Origin: Stromatinia cepivora
Taxonomy: Eukaryota > Ascomycota > Leotiomycetes > Helotiales > Sclerotiniaceae
Direction of reading: 5' to 3'
Assembly (NCBI GenBank): GCA_014898415.1
Contig: RCTD01000034.1
Location: 428,875 to 492,874, forward strand
DNA: 64,000 nt
Shown here piece after piece: positions 45,401 to 58,800 of this stretch; within the stretch, counting starts at the first letter, position 1; each line of letters starts with the position of its first letter. A program made the position numbers and the translations under genes. The notes below the pieces were generated by a model that saw only the letters and a list, made by a program, of their open reading frames with translations, did not search any database and was not told where the DNA came from.

Positions 45401-48400
45401 CCTTAGTCTAGTCAAAAGAGGTAAAAGTATGTATATACAGGATTTGCTAGTGAAAGACCTGAGTGAAAGTCATGCTGGGACGCGAAGATGATACGTTGAA
45501 CCAGGTTATATGCATTTATAATGTGCGAGCGATTGCATGATGTTATCAAAAAGAAGATAGTGGACGTGACAAGAACGCGTCTCAATAATCCTTCAACACT
45601 TTGCTATCGTGATATGAGTGATACGAGGGCCCAGCTGGCTTTTCTGACGTATCATTCTTGGAGTAGACATTGGGATGGGGGAAGCTAAAGACGGGTGATG
45701 TGTTGGTCTGGTCAGCAGCAGAAGCGGGATAAAATGCGCTGGTGTTTCGAATTGGGGTCTAGCTGTGATGAGAATGAATGATTGGGCACAGCTAAAATAG
45801 TTATCCTGTTTCCTGGGAATTTTGCAATTAGGTTTTTTGATTCGGTGAGAATGCTGAGCCCTAAGCTTTGACATTAGACTCGTTGGTTAACCATTCATTG
45901 AAAAGCTCGAGGTAGATCATCCACGAGCTTACAAACTTAATAGTTCAATAGCCAAGAAGAGGGAAAGAGTCATAGTATAGAATATTGGTTCGTGGAGTAG
46001 ATGACTTTAATTTGAATGTCTTGGACCATACCTCAAGATGGAGTTATCTTCAGTACTCATCATTTATCCGCACTACTTACAAAGGATTAGATAGATTATT
46101 AGGTCTTATTCAATGAGGGGGAAAATGTCTGTGGTTGTCATTCAAAATTTCCTTTAAACTTTTGAGGCGAGGCCGTGCTTCTAAAAGTTTGTTTTCCTCG
46201 GGCCGTCATCTTGGGATTGGGATATCTCAGAAGCCTCCAAATATAATCCAAGAGCTTAGGTAAGTTACTAGGGTTAAAATTCGGGAAAGGATTTCTCGTT
46301 TTGACCGGGAGCAAATTGCGGAGAAGTTTCCAGATGAAGGGGTTTCTTATCGTTTATTTTTTTTCAACACCTCATATGTTTCCATGCGCCAACGCCAGCA
46401 ACGCCCGCAACAAATTAATAGTATGAAGCTGCGTACGTTCTGATGCTGTGTGCCCCCAAATCGGAGTGATCTTCAAACAGCACAGGGAAACGCAAAACGG
46501 CTTTCGTAGATCATAATATACTTAACGAGGGCTTTGTGGATATGCGGAACTTTTCATTTTGATTGGAAAACTCGGAATATTCGGTGGTGATATGAAGGTT
46601 ATGGTTTGAACATTATCGTTACATCAAAAGATTCTTGTTTCTTCTTCAAAAATGGTCAGGGGAAGGTGAGATGGTAGGCCAATATATCATGTCAGGTACC
46701 GTTCTCATCTGACTGTACCACTGGATATAGGCAGAGTAAGTCATACCAATAGCACGCATGTTCCACGTTTTTGTAGAAAAACCTTACCTATCGAGTAGTG
46801 GGATAGTACCACATGCGAACCTTGAAATCAAATGCAGCTGACATTAAGATCGAAAAGCAGCATGTTCTAAATGGGTATCTTGAGCCGGAGTTTGTAGATC
46901 AGGAACAATTTACTGCTTGTCACCCAATTAAATGTTGGTCTTTGGTATAGGATTGCATATATCTTGCATGTCTAGGGTTGAAACTTATATGTCCCAAGCC
47001 TCCATGAACGACAAGCAAGGACGAGGATGCCATGCTGCCATGATTACCAAGATCCGATTAAAATTTCCCAACTACTCGTGTCACCATTCGAAACCTTGTT
47101 TGTATGATTCATCGACATGATGGGGTTTACATTAAACTGAGGATTAATAAATCTGATGATTATCGTCCCGTTGACTACTGTATTGAATACTTCGGTTTTT
47201 ACTCACCGCTTCATTGCTTCAATATATGTTCCGTCGAAACAAACATATTACGATAATCGAACTCATAAGCTTCCTTTGGCTTGAAACATGTTCCTTTTAT
47301 CTCGGGATATCCCATATAGTACTGATTGATAACAAGATATCGATGGCTGATATTAATGGAATTATTATTGCATCCCGATTTTTTCCCATGATAAGGGACC
47401 TACCAAGGTATAACTATTCCCCCCTCTAACTTTATCCTGTATTGCATTTAATATTTTGCGGCGGCGAACGTGGTATTTTGTGGTTAAATTTCGCTGAAGA
47501 TTGGAGCGAGTTCATCTGTCGATGTTCGAACAGGGTTATTGATAGATTCCTCGGCAAGTTTCTGCAAGGTCTAGTTTCCCGTCCTTGTTAACAAATTATA
47601 ATCCCAGTTCTTTCAATATCAACCACTCCATCAGGCTCGAACCCTTCCTTTTGTTGACTAGCTTTTGATTCATTTCAATCCACTCTTGAATTGTATAACC
47701 CTAGCCACAACTTTTTCCCATGTCACGTACCTTGTAACTCGACATGCGAGGCACGTTTCGGCAATGGCGTCAAATATCATGTCGAGCTGTCATTCGTTCG
47801 ATACACAAACTCCCCGAGGATTTTGACCAGGTTACATCGAAAACAGCTCAACATCAACCACTCAAATACTGTTGGCTTTTAAATCAGGGAAACTGATGGG
47901 GCCAATAGATATTCATTTCCGTGTTTGTTCTTCCCCACGAGGAATAGTGACTTATACCCCTAGGTCTTCGATTAGGCTGCCCCCTTGACCGACTAAAGTC
48001 GGAAAGACGAGCAAGGATCTTATTCTGCACTTCTGCACGCCTGCACGCCTGCACATCTTGTTTTTGATGATACCATACAGCACATACGCATCCACCCATC
48101 AAATGACCCCGATCTCACAGACCACAGGTAAGACGCTTATACCGCATTTTCCATAGTCCAACACAGACTTCTCCACATGAGCAGTAGCTCCAACTACCGG
48201 TTACGACAATTGCAACTCATGTTCTTCTTATATAGATGTTGGTGCCTGCACCTTGAGTTGTCTTGGACCTCACGCCTGAACAACATCCGTTAGGATAATT
48301 GGGCTGGTCTGAGGGGGTCATTTGATTTCAAGACTCTTTCTCTTATTATTTCTCTCTACCCTAGCCTCCTTGTTCATCCTCTTTCGTTTATATCTATTTA

Positions 48401-48554
48401 TTTCATTACTACCTTTACCCAACTAAGATCAAAGAGTGAGAAGCAAGAAAAGAACCCAGTCGGTTCGCGACAGTCTACGACTGATAAAAATGTTTTGATC
48501 ACATAAATCGAGCTTGATAATTGCTCTTTGGCCAAGGCACCTCACTTCATCATA
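45401..48554. other. Gene-poor stretch upstream of membrane-protein gene
   Basis: 3.1 kb, normal composition, no supportable gene. Frames at 45593-45874 (-), 46932-47120, 47214-47429, 47691-47882 and 47884-48102 (-) have no recognisable content. A short tandem of CTGCAC words lies at about 48029-48057. The pyrimidine-rich stretch at 48330-48420 may belong to the core promoter or 5' leader of the next gene. Confidence 0.5.
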
Positions 48555-49706
48555 ATGCGGGGCATTTACTTGTTGTCCGCAACGTTGATGTCGTTTCTCC
48601 TGTCTTCCGCCCAAACACTAGTTGCTATAAATGATTTCTCAATATCAGAAGCATCGCCTTCAGAGTCTCCTAGCACAATAAAACCAGAAACATCCACGAC
48701 CTCGAGGAAGGATGAATCGTCATTCACATCCTCATCAGTCACGTCGATGATTACGAACACAATCGCTATCTCTTCTATCCTATCAGCCTCTTCAACATCC
48801 GGAGCAGATAATCTCGCCGGGAATGTGGAAGCTACATCGACAGCCACAACGAGCGCTCTTTTTTCGAGTTCCACAGCCGGATCATCTACAAGCTCTGGCA
48901 TAAGCCGCAACACGCTGATCATCATCCTTGCTTCCGTCCTGGGTACGTTGGGTATTATTCTAGTTTCAATCGCTATATATCTTTTTATTCGTTATCGGAG
49001 AAATCGAAGTTTTACCGGGAGAGGAGTGACACCGATAGACGACAACGAAATTGAATCGTGGCGGCGCTCCGGAAATGAGAGGAAAGTGTTTATGGGTGAG
49101 GACCTGGTATTCGACAAAGAGACGGGAGATCGAGATTATATACAATCCAATACGATGCAAATGACACATTCGCCAGGGTGGACGTGGACAGCCTCTCCTA
49201 CCTCTTCTCGAACACGATCTTCCTTTTATCCTTCAGGCATCTCAAGCTATGTACCTGATAGTCCTACTTTCCTCGCTCAGGCACCAAATGCTAGAGTTGG
49301 TCTGACAGACGAAATAATCCCGGGTGCAGAACCATTCATAAAACCAGCCGAACGACATAGATCACGACTATCGAAGTCGGGAGGTCATTCACGCACGAAG
49401 AGTAGGAGGAGTAGTGTGAGTGGGAGGAGTATGTGGAGTATCAAAAGTGGCAATGGAGGCGAACTGAAGGAATTGAAAGCCAACGACCGGGTAGCAACAT
49501 GGTATGATCCGGAAGATGACTTTCGGGTTCATAGAGATTACAACCACAAAAACTACAACGATTCACCTGCCATGTCCTTTCGAGAAATGGCACCAGGCTC
49601 TGGGACTCCTGCACCAGTCACAGCATTATCACCAAGGCCACCACCACGAGTTGCATACCCATCTTTCTGGGATAGCGATCGGGAAATTGGGTTGGCCATC
49701 TCATAG
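48555..49706 (+). CDS. Single-pass membrane protein with Ser/Thr-rich ectodomain
   Basis: One exon, 383 residues, from ATG at 48555; the longer frame from 48528 begins with TTG. A signal peptide (MRGIYLLSATLMSFLLSSAQ) leads into about 95 residues rich in Ser and Thr, likely O-glycosylated, without Cys. One transmembrane helix at about 120-146 (LIIILASVLGTLGIILVSIA) is followed by basic RYRRNRS. The cytosolic tail of about 235 residues carries basic Ser-rich patches (RHRSRLSKSGGHSRTKSRRSS) and Pro-rich segments (ALSPRPPPR). The plan resembles Mid2/Wsc-type wall-stress sensors and similar fungal proteins, but no WSC domain or Cys motif is present, so the role is open. Confidence 0.8.
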   Translation: MRGIYLLSATLMSFLLSSAQTLVAINDFSISEASPSESPSTIKPETSTTSRKDESSFTSSSVTSMITNTIAISSILSASSTSGADNLAGNVEATSTATTSALFSSSTAGSSTSSGISRNTLIIILASVLGTLGIILVSIAIYLFIRYRRNRSFTGRGVTPIDDNEIESWRRSGNERKVFMGEDLVFDKETGDRDYIQSNTMQMTHSPGWTWTASPTSSRTRSSFYPSGISSYVPDSPTFLAQAPNARVGLTDEIIPGAEPFIKPAERHRSRLSKSGGHSRTKSRRSSVSGRSMWSIKSGNGGELKELKANDRVATWYDPEDDFRVHRDYNHKNYNDSPAMSFREMAPGSGTPAPVTALSPRPPPRVAYPSFWDSDREIGLAIS

Positions 49707-50451
49707 TCTCAGGCCTGGACGCAAGTCCTTTTTCTATCTGCATTATTTGGGTTTGGAGAGGCAAGTGGAGTTTGTTTGTCATAAATGATGGAATGTTACA
49801 ATTGATACCAAGGAGGTTTTATTCATATTGGTGGAGTCTGAAAGCTCATAGGGACGAAAAGATGCCGATCTGGTGCAATATTATTGGCACTTATGTTTTT
49901 GAGGGGAGTTGAAATTCACCACTCGATAGGAGGCTTAGTTATGATATGCCTGGTCTGGTGATTGAGGCAATAAACGAGATACACAGCAGTATGATATAGT
50001 ATGCAGATATGATCTAATGTAAAATAAATACACAAAAAAGCTTCGGTTTCAATCGTTCCAAACATTTCAATGCTCCAAATATTGTGCTCATACATCCAAA
50101 CAAGCCGGAATAATCTTCTCTAGTGCACTCCACCGTAGTCGAGTTTGGCCTTGCAAGCTATTTCTCAGGGCAATAATTCAACCTTCCAACAAACAATATA
50201 ACACAGTACAAATTAACAAATCTTAAAACTCTACACACGACCTCCCGAAAGTCCTACATTTTAACATAACCACGTGACTCTGCACGGTTTCGCGTTACCC
50301 ACGTTCGCGAAGCTCAGCGCTTCACCGCCTTCCTCCAGGAGAAATAAACTGCCAATATCAATTGACATAAAGTAAACCAACTACCATCCTCAACATTACA
50401 ACCACCGCACACTCCAATTGCCCTTCCCTTCACATAAACACACATCGCAAC
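49707..50451. other. Intergenic between membrane-protein gene and DPB4
   Basis: 745 bp holding the 3' region of the upstream gene and the promoter of DPB4. A CACGTG E-box lies near 50272 in a stretch that also contains TTCGCGTTACCC and GTTCGCGAAG; such GC-rich sites are common in replication-gene promoters. No gene was recognised. The minus frames at 50314-50577 and 50430-50684 are complements of DPB4 and its promoter. Confidence 0.4.
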
Positions 50452-51586
50452 ATGCCACCACGAAAAAGCGACGTTGCGAAGCCCGTCACCGGCGACGAAG
50501 CCACACCCACGAAAGAAACAACCGTAGTTCGAGAGGGAACTAGCATCGAGGTTTGTTTTTTTACAGTTATTTCCCATACTCCTCTTACAGCAGGTCTCTT
50601 TAGCCAGATTCCTATTCCTCCGAGCCGGGTTTCCAAAAATACTTTGTGCTTTCTCCTTCTCCTCGCCGTCGAACTAGAAGTCAAACTAATGGGTGTAATG
50701 GCCGACAGGATCTTAATCTTCCGAAAAGTATTGTGACGAGATTGGCGAAGGGGGTTTTACCGCCTAATACTCAGATTCAGGGGAATGCGATGCTGGCGAT
50801 GAGTAAGAGCGCGACGGTTTTTGTTAATTATTTGGCTACGCAGTGAGTTGGACTGTTTATTTTGAAGGTTTAGAGGGGTTTTGCGGGGAAGGGCAATTGG
50901 AAATTGTGGGGGAAATCGGAGGAGAGATTGGAGGGAGGAGATATTGTTTGAAGGGATTGCTAACGTAATTGTGAATAAAAAGTGCAAATGAGAACGCACA
51001 CAGTCGAAGCGTTAAGACGATAGCGCCGCAGGATGTATTTAAGGCACTGGATGATTTAGAATTTCCAGACTTTAAACCGAGATTAGAGGCGGAGCTTGCA
51101 AGTTAGTACACAATATTTTTATTCTACGGTAATGGAGATGTTCGGTGGGTAGGATGCCGAAGTCACGACATGCTAATCATGAACAAACGAACGATAGAAT
51201 TCATCGAAACGCAAAGTGATAAGAGAAATACATATAGAAAGAAAGTCGCAGCGGATAAAGCAGCTGGGAGCCAAGCGGGAGGGGAAGATGGAGAAGGTGA
51301 TTCAGAAATGTTGGATCGAGAAGGGGATGGAGAACCAAAAACCAAGAAGGTTAGGAGGGGTGAGAGCAGTGGGGGTAGTGGGGAGACACAGGAGGAACAT
51401 GATGAAGAGATAGATGCGGAAGAAGATCATGAAGAAGAAGAGGAGGGAGATGAAGGCGAGGATGAAGGAGAAGAAGAGGGTGAACCAAGGGACGATGATG
51501 ATGGGGAAGAGAGATTTGAGGTTGAGGAGCCGGAAGAAAGGGAGGCAGAAGATGAAGCGCTGGATAATGGGGAGGATAGCGATTGA
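50452..51586 (+). CDS. DPB4: DNA polymerase epsilon subunit D (Dpb4/POLE3 homologue)
   Basis: Exons 50452-50550, 50709-50842, 50983-51101 and 51198-51586 give 246 residues. The histone fold spans DLNLPKSIVTRLAKGVLP, MLAMSKSATVFVNYLATHANENA, and SVKTIAPQDVFKALDDLEFPDF. This is the characteristic NF-YB-like fold of Dpb4/POLE3. The C-terminal 90 residues or so are an extreme Glu/Asp/Gly tract, as in many fungal homologues and in POLE3. The protein pairs with Dpb3/POLE4 in polymerase epsilon, where it aids double-strand DNA binding and transfer of parental histones, and also serves in an ISWI/CHRAC-type remodeller. The first intron (158 nt) is long for this window. Long minus-strand frames over the acidic tail are shadows. 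Confidence 0.93.
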
Positions 51587-52266
51587 AGCTAGACTTGAAT
51601 TGTGTGGAGCTTCGAATGGGATGAAGGGAAAGAAAAATCTTATTTGGTAAAGGATTGGGACGGGAAGGGAAGCGAAGCGTGCATTTGTGATGGAGTTTGG
51701 TATATGGATATAGGTTGTCAAAAAAAGTCCGCCAGGTACAAGAATATATACTTCGCAATTAATATCCGCTATGGTTCCTCCATCGATGGGCGGGATGATT
51801 CAAGGATAAATGAACTGTATTCCAGTTGTAGGCCAGAGCAGACTAGTGTCGATTTGCCTTTAAGCTGGATAGTTACGAGCTACGATAAATCTCATCAAGT
51901 GAAGTGACCTTCATCTCCGCAACAGAATTCTCTAATACATTCATCTGATAAGACGAATAATGGCAGTTCTCCATTACATTGCTAAGACATTCAGTCACTA
52001 TGCGCTACAATAGTAATACTAATTCCTTAGCTGCACAATATACAAAGCTCCCAACGTACTCCTAACGCAATCCCCATCTTCAAACCTAACAAGAATACCA
52101 GGAATCGCAACCGCAACTGCAAGATCTTCAGACTAAAGAGTATTGGTTCAATCCCGTTTCGCTCCATCTGCATAAACGGTAATCTGACTTCCAGAGTACC
52201 CAAACTCAAACTCAAACTTATATTATTCATCTAATTAGAATTCAATAATGACTAATAAGCTTGATA

Positions 52267-52296
52267 TAGAAATAGAAATAGAAATAGAAATAGAAA
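52267..52296. repeat. Microsatellite (TAGAAA)5
   Basis: Five exact tandem copies of TAGAAA. Confidence 0.95.
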
Positions 52297-52400
52297 TGGA
52301 AAGATCCTCATAAGTGTGAATTTAGCGAAAGTGGGTTGGTTGATTTTATGTCCGGTTTTTGAGGTTTTATATAGGTCTGTGAAGTTGAATTTCGATGGAT

Positions 52401-52420
52401 GGTTGGTTGGTTGGTTGGTT
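52401..52420. repeat. Microsatellite (GGTT)5
   Basis: Five exact tandem copies of GGTT. Confidence 0.95.
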
Positions 52421-52984
52421 CTGTCGTTGTCACTAAGCTAAGATTTTAGATAGGAATCCTCCTCGGAATTCGACATCGTGTACGTATATATAGCTTCCTT
52501 TCTTTGGTTGTGGGAATGTGGTTTCTATGTATTGCGTCATCGGGATTGTAAGATTATGATGTATTTGAAGTATCGGTACATAATCATGTATATGTATAAG
52601 TTGTTTGTGAGAATGCTCATTCGCTCTTTATAGTGGTGAAGAGTTGTGGTGTTTCAAGGTCATAATACCTCTAACTTTTTTTCCCAAATCAAATAATCAA
52701 GTATTAGAGGTATTCCATTTTTCCTGTAGTTTGCGGGACTAGCAAACTCTGAAATGGGGATGTTTCCACTGATTGGAATTTTTGTAGGTGCTGTTGTACG
52801 AGATGTTGGAGAGTAATTGTGCTCATCCCAAGGTTCGAGGCTGGGAATGAAGGGCTTGTTTGATCAGTGTAGATAGTATCGCGCCAACATGAATGATTGC
52901 GCGGATGTTTCAGGCGTCAAAATTTTGCATCTAGAGAGGAAATATCTAGTAGAGAAAGGATATTTTTTGGAAACAAGAAAATAG

Positions 52985-53007
52985 TATATATATATATATA
53001 TATATAT
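52985..53007. repeat. Microsatellite (TA)n
   Basis: An uninterrupted TA run of about 23 nt. Length is prone to slippage. Confidence 0.95.
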
Positions 53008-56000
53008 GTTACTCCTGAAAAACCAAAAGTTGCAAAAAAGGGGGGGTTCCGGCAACGTCTATCCTGATATCCATTGTCTTTGCATTGTCAAACGTAAAAG
53101 TTTAGATCTCATCATTAGATACAACAGCACCTAGCATAACATCCTATACCGACCCCAGACCGTAGATGTAAATCACATCTACCAATTCCCGAAAATACAC
53201 GGCTCTGCCCATTGAGTAGAAGTCAAGGTTATCTTCTCCGTGCGTGACAAAACTTAAAATACGTATTCAATACAAACTAGCGATTAAGGGAAAACCGTCT
53301 AATTGCAACAGCTCCCAACTGAAACTGCTCGAAGTAATTGTTAACAAGGTGGAAAGGAAAGATCAGGGGAGGTGATGAGCTTGTGAATATAGAGTAGAGA
53401 TGTGTCATCTATATGAGATGGATGTTTAGTTGCATTGTGGTTAATTCATGGATGGTAGGGATTCTTGAACCTCCACCTCCCTTTTTTCTTCGGTAAGAGC
53501 ACGGGCTTTTGTTTTGTTTTTTTGCCGAATGTCAGTCAACCAAACTTCCATAACTTCATCCCTTTTCAAATATGGCAATAATGGATTCTGTTGGCAGGAA
53601 GTTCTAGATTGCTATTTAAAATGTAAGATGAAAATTTTCTAGGATATTTGATGTATATAAGAAATCCATTTCTCTATAGTCGAAGATACTTACTTTTAAA
53701 GCTAATTATCATTTTTTGAGCTTGAACAGCTTTGAATTCCATGGCTTGAAAATCTCGCAGATTATCATCAAGGGAGAATTTTTGCAATGCAAGGAAATTA
53801 CTTTCTTTTCTTGAAGTTTTGAGACGATAAATAGAACGATGAAAGAAGTAGGAATGCGATAAATGAGGCAATCATTGGCTTAAGTGCTGTCCATTACTTG
53901 ACGTGAAAGCCTTCCTAGATATAGTATACTTAGCAAAAAGTTATTAGAGTTCAACTCATCTACCCTTTGTATTTTCTTCTGGTCTATGAATTTTTTTCCT
54001 TGAAGTCAAGGTATCAAATTTTGATAATGCTTGATATTTCTCATGGTTCGATAAAAGAAATCTCAAGCGACAGCGAACTTTGCTCGCTATCTTAGGCAAA
54101 CTTTTGATATACACATATGTATCGAGCATGTTCTACCCAGACTAAGTAGGTTTGCGCAACAAGAGAGAAGCAAGAGTATGAAAATATTTCGAACGGTGCC
54201 CTGCCGTTGCGCTCCTATATTCTGTGAGGGAAAATCGGCTTTTTGCGTCTGCTCTTCTTAATAGTAGTTGATGAGGTATCACTATTTATACAAGTGCAAT
54301 CATCAATTCGAATGCAAGATTTCCGCATATCTTACTGTGGGCGCGGGCTCTTACATTGATTCACTTATATCAGGTGAGAAATGCTCAAAGATCTCATTCC
54401 AAGCAAAGAAATTGTCTGGCTCTATAAAAACTTCTTGGGCGCAAACCAGGAAATGAGTAAGAGCTGTTACAGCATATCAGAATAGAACTGAGGAGATTGC
54501 TGGATCTAGAAAATAAAATAATGTGCTTTACTTGGCTAGTCTGGGTAAGATCCAGTATCTTTCGGTAGTAATACTTTCATATAAAGATTAAAAGACAATA
54601 GAAGATGAACTAATTCGACAACGGAGAGATATGGAAAACGATGATATATTTTTCGTTGTGAACCTTTCATAGCTTGGTTAAAGTCTAGTTTCGGGATGAT
54701 TTCATAGCAGAAACGTGGATTAAAATCTCCAGACTCACTGATATTAATTAGCCATGTTGAGCTAAAAGCTCCTCTGTCATCAAGTTGTTTGAGATCTCAA
54801 CAGAGAGAGAGAGGTCCACTTTTATAGCACAATTGGTATTGTGGAGATTTCTCGTTGTTTTGACCACGACCCCGCTTATAATCTTACATTCTTGTTGCAA
54901 GTCCCACTACTTTTTGAATGCCTTTTTGTGGTCTTATGCTTAACCACCTACTAGTGCACAAACAAGTTTGCACCTTCTATATTTTGAAGAGAGCCTATGT
55001 GGTGTAGTAGTATCGAGAATCACAAACGGCATGAGATGTAGAGACGTACAAAACATGGCTTACAAGATCAAGGAGAAAAATTATGCTGTAAATACGGAAT
55101 GGATTGTATGATGTGTATAATCAAGAAGCATATTGATTATCATCGCAAGAATGATGCTAGCTATAATAAGAATGGCAATGTAAACAGGAATAAAGATGGA
55201 AATTGGCCAATCTGCATGATAAGAAAGATTATCAACGGCTCTTCGTCACAAGACTATCTCAGGGGGGGTAAATACTGAGAAGGTTGGAACTGGATAATTA
55301 CTACAGCTGGAAGACATCTTCAACCCTTTCATATTTATCTGTAAGATCTTTCACATACACCTACCGCTATTCACTTCTGACACCCATCTCATTTTTTTTA
55401 CAATACAAGACCATGATTCTCTCTAGCCCATAGGAAAATTCATAATTCACTCTACTCTCAACTAACTTCCCAAAGGATTAGCTATAAGAAGACTAAACTC
55501 CCAATGAATTATCCTCCCAAAGTCCAAAGGGAAGCGCCATCGTTTCGCAGCTTGAGGTGTACAATATATTCATGAATATTTTTGCTCCGTGTCGTCCAAT
55601 CCAAAATAATCTCGAATATTGAGGGTAATAATCATGAGGAAATGAAGACACAGTATCGTTGCAATATAATCCAAAAACAACAAATAGCTCATTTTCACAG
55701 CAGCAATATTATAAATATATAATGGAAAACAGAAAAGGGGCAAAAAAGAGAAGCACACTTTTTGATGTGAAAAAAGTTTGAATTGGAGGGGTCAAGCGGC
55801 ATTTCCTCGTCCTTAGTCCACCACGCTCACTCGACATGTTTCTTTGGAAGTGTATTCTTTTCAGCGAGATGGTACTGGAGATTGAAGGAAATCTTCCCAT
55901 TTTTATATTCTTCCCAGTCCTCCTGGCTCAACTCCTCACTCTCCACAAATTCACCTCGAAACTTAATAGCGTGACTGAACCGGTGCTACACTATCTCATA

Positions 56001-56963
56001 ACTTGAGAACTCCGATTTCAGATCAATACTTCATTTCAGATCAGCCATAGGAAGTTATAAGTGAACCATTCAATTTAGCGCAATTAAGATCTCTGTGATT
56101 CTATAGAAAAGACAACTCTGAAACGTATGTGGAAGAGTGGCATGTTATGCATTAGAAACTTGGTTAAATTCTGCTCTCATTCTGGTTCTGGGTCAAAATT
56201 CACAGCTGGGTACCACTGGTTTTGAAAACGACCACTAAAAATCATCTGAAGAATATCAAACAACCATGATTATAGATGAAATGGCATTTCACGCCAACAA
56301 TAAGAAAGCGCTAATTTTCGACAACGATAATAAAAAGGAAGTACTCAGCAACCATACCTTGGAACTCTGACTTCTGCACTCACACCCCAGGAAGAAGACA
56401 AGAGCACTTTCTGCTTACATATCTCATTCTTCAATCAAATCACGTGTATGTATTCTCAACTACTCTGCATTGAACCAAATTATACATTTATCCCTTTTTA
56501 AGTAAGTGGAAGATTCCCATTTCGTCTCGCTTAAAGTGAATTGGCGAATGAGTGACTTAGTGAATTATAACAGCTTAATTACTATAAAGCGAAAACTGAA
56601 AAACCAAAACTTAGAAGCTAATACAAGGATAAATATATTAAGTAATTAGAATATAAAAGATATATCCCATTAATTTCCAGGCTTAAGTGAACCCAAGAAA
56701 GAAGGAAATTCCAGCGTTTTGCTGGGCGCTGATTGAAAGTCTGGAAGGACTGTCACGGTTAAAGTTTAGGTTACTTGTAAATGAAGTGTGCATTCTGTGG
56801 ATCAGAGGTTTTGGTGAGATAGAATCAGTGATGGGAGTAGTATACAGCGTAATTCCTACACCCCCCACTATAGTAAGGCGTATCGCATTTTTGGATACAT
56901 ATTAGAATACATAATATTGAATTTCATATCACTAGCATTAATAAATATCATATAGAATATCAC

Positions 56964-57147
56964 ATACCACTATCAATATACAAAACTACTGGAATTCAAT
57001 GAATCTCTTCCGAAATGAATAATATTGAAATTATATCCATTAGAATTTGATAATCTTTCAATAAAATATAGCTAATATTGCTTCAATATTATCTATTTCG
57101 AAAAGGATTCATTGAATTCCAATATTTCCATATATTGGTAATGGTAT
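56964..57147. repeat. Inverted repeat with 66 bp arms, MITE/foldback-like
   Basis: Arms 56964-57029 and 57082-57147 pair with some mismatches; the best block contains GGAATTCAATGAATC. The 52 bp loop is AT-rich. Weak similarity appears to continue outwards (TATCAC words on both sides), so the full element may be larger. No target duplication could be fixed. Confidence 0.7.
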
Positions 57148-58800
57148 ATATTAAAATATATACATACTGCAATACATATTACCACAATTTAAACATACTG
57201 GTGTGATATCAAAAACTTCAATATCAGCCATCATAATACTAATTCACACTACCCCCATCACTGGATAGAATGGAATGGGATGGGATGGTGGAAATATGAG
57301 TGATGGAAAAGTAGTATGTGATTTATATCTAAACACCTGAACCACAGGAGCCAATTACACTATTCAATCAATACGCCAGAATAGCATCTAGCCGTTTAAG
57401 GAATAATTATTCCATAATCTTTGAGATCATATATTCCAACAAGCCTGCAAACTAACATACGCAATGTTAGTATTGCATTTCCTTATTGCCAAAGGTTCCA
57501 TTATCATATTCCCAAAACTTCCTACTGCATCTTTACTCCCAACATAGCTGTCCAGAAATATATAATATCAATCTACAAACTACACAAACCCTAAAACTTT
57601 CAAAATATTTAAGGATCATCTCGAGTGAATAATTCTAGCAACTGATACCCGCTCAGTTATTGCAATGAGCATTTCTGGTAAAATGACCAACTGCGAGATT
57701 TGAATGTCCAGAAATTCTTCTCTCTACCTACCCTGCCATCAGACTCCAATTTCGTTACGAGCTTGTCTCCTCTGAGAAGGACCCTAAATCTTGTTTTGAA
57801 TTAAACCACAAATACAAATAATCTTTTCAATTCCTCAAAGCCTATTCCAATCAAGTACAAAGACAGACGGCAGTATGCAATATATGTAAGATTATGAGTC
57901 TCACAAACTAAATCTCATCTCATTCTCATTCTCTAGCTATAGTATAAAGCCCCGAAACTCTCCACCCCTCATCTTATATTCAACCTCTCTTGTATGTAAG
58001 TATAAAATTTACAAAAAGCGACTTTGTCCTCCATATTAATCGAGAGCTTTCATCTAAAGTAAATCTTGTCTTACAGTAAGAAAAAGCATCAAGTATAAAA
58101 GCATTAAAGTTTTTTAACCACCAATGGACATGTACGAAAATCAGCTAAAGCACATTTCATTTACTCGCACACACATATATTTAAACACCATGCATATATA
58201 TTAAAAAATCAACACAATTCCAATTGATTCCAAGACCAAGTAAGGTAAGTTACCTGCAATCAATTTTTCTCTCCTCCTCCCTACTCATCCATCTAGCACC
58301 ATCTGGTATCTAAAAATCCAGTGTATACAATATACAATATACAACAAGTAAACATACAAGCCACCGCTTTCCCATTATCCCATCCCCATATGTATCTGAT
58401 CCTGTCTCTCAGCGAGCCCTGTCCCCAAAATAATTACAACCATCGCCCCTTCTTTCTTGACTGCAACTCATCAGTCATTCTACCACCTTTAGAAATAATA
58501 TCAGATAATACCAATTCATCCCAGTACCAAGATATCTTTCAACCCTAATATGATGCATAAACCACCAATTGGCCCATTCCGTTTGATGCATTTTGTCGAT
58601 GATAAGAAATCAATGTCAATCAATAATAAATAAAACTCCATATTCACCCATCCATTCAGTCCCATCCCAAAAATTCCAGGGCCCTCGGATGATTAATAAA
58701 ATAGAGATGCTGATAGAGAATAACCACCAGACTGACAAACGCTAAAGTCGCTTGACGAAACAATCCCGAAACCATCATCTACCTCAAGATTCCCCATTCA

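Larger units (their letters stand above)
51587..58800. other. Gene-poor stretch of normal composition
   Basis: 7.2 kb with no supportable protein gene. Scattered frames of 60-100 residues have no recognised domain. It contains three microsatellites, a 66 bp-arm inverted repeat (56964-57147) and pyrimidine-rich DNA towards the 3' end of the coiled-coil gene. It is not RIP-like. Long 3' UTRs or non-coding transcripts are possible but cannot be shown. Confidence 0.5.

Noticed and set aside
47630..47660. B-box-like GGGTTCGAGCC on the minus strand, possible tRNA
   Set aside because: Flanking bases do not form a T stem or acceptor stem and no A box is placed correctly.
48528..48554. Upstream extension of the membrane-protein gene
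   Set aside because: The longer frame starts with TTG; the first ATG (48555) begins a proper signal peptide. The same reasoning sets the first P450 start at 9181 rather than 9229.
51302..51758. Long minus-strand frames over the acidic tail of DPB4
   Set aside because: They are complements of Glu/Asp codon runs and show only Leu/Pro/His-rich nonsense.
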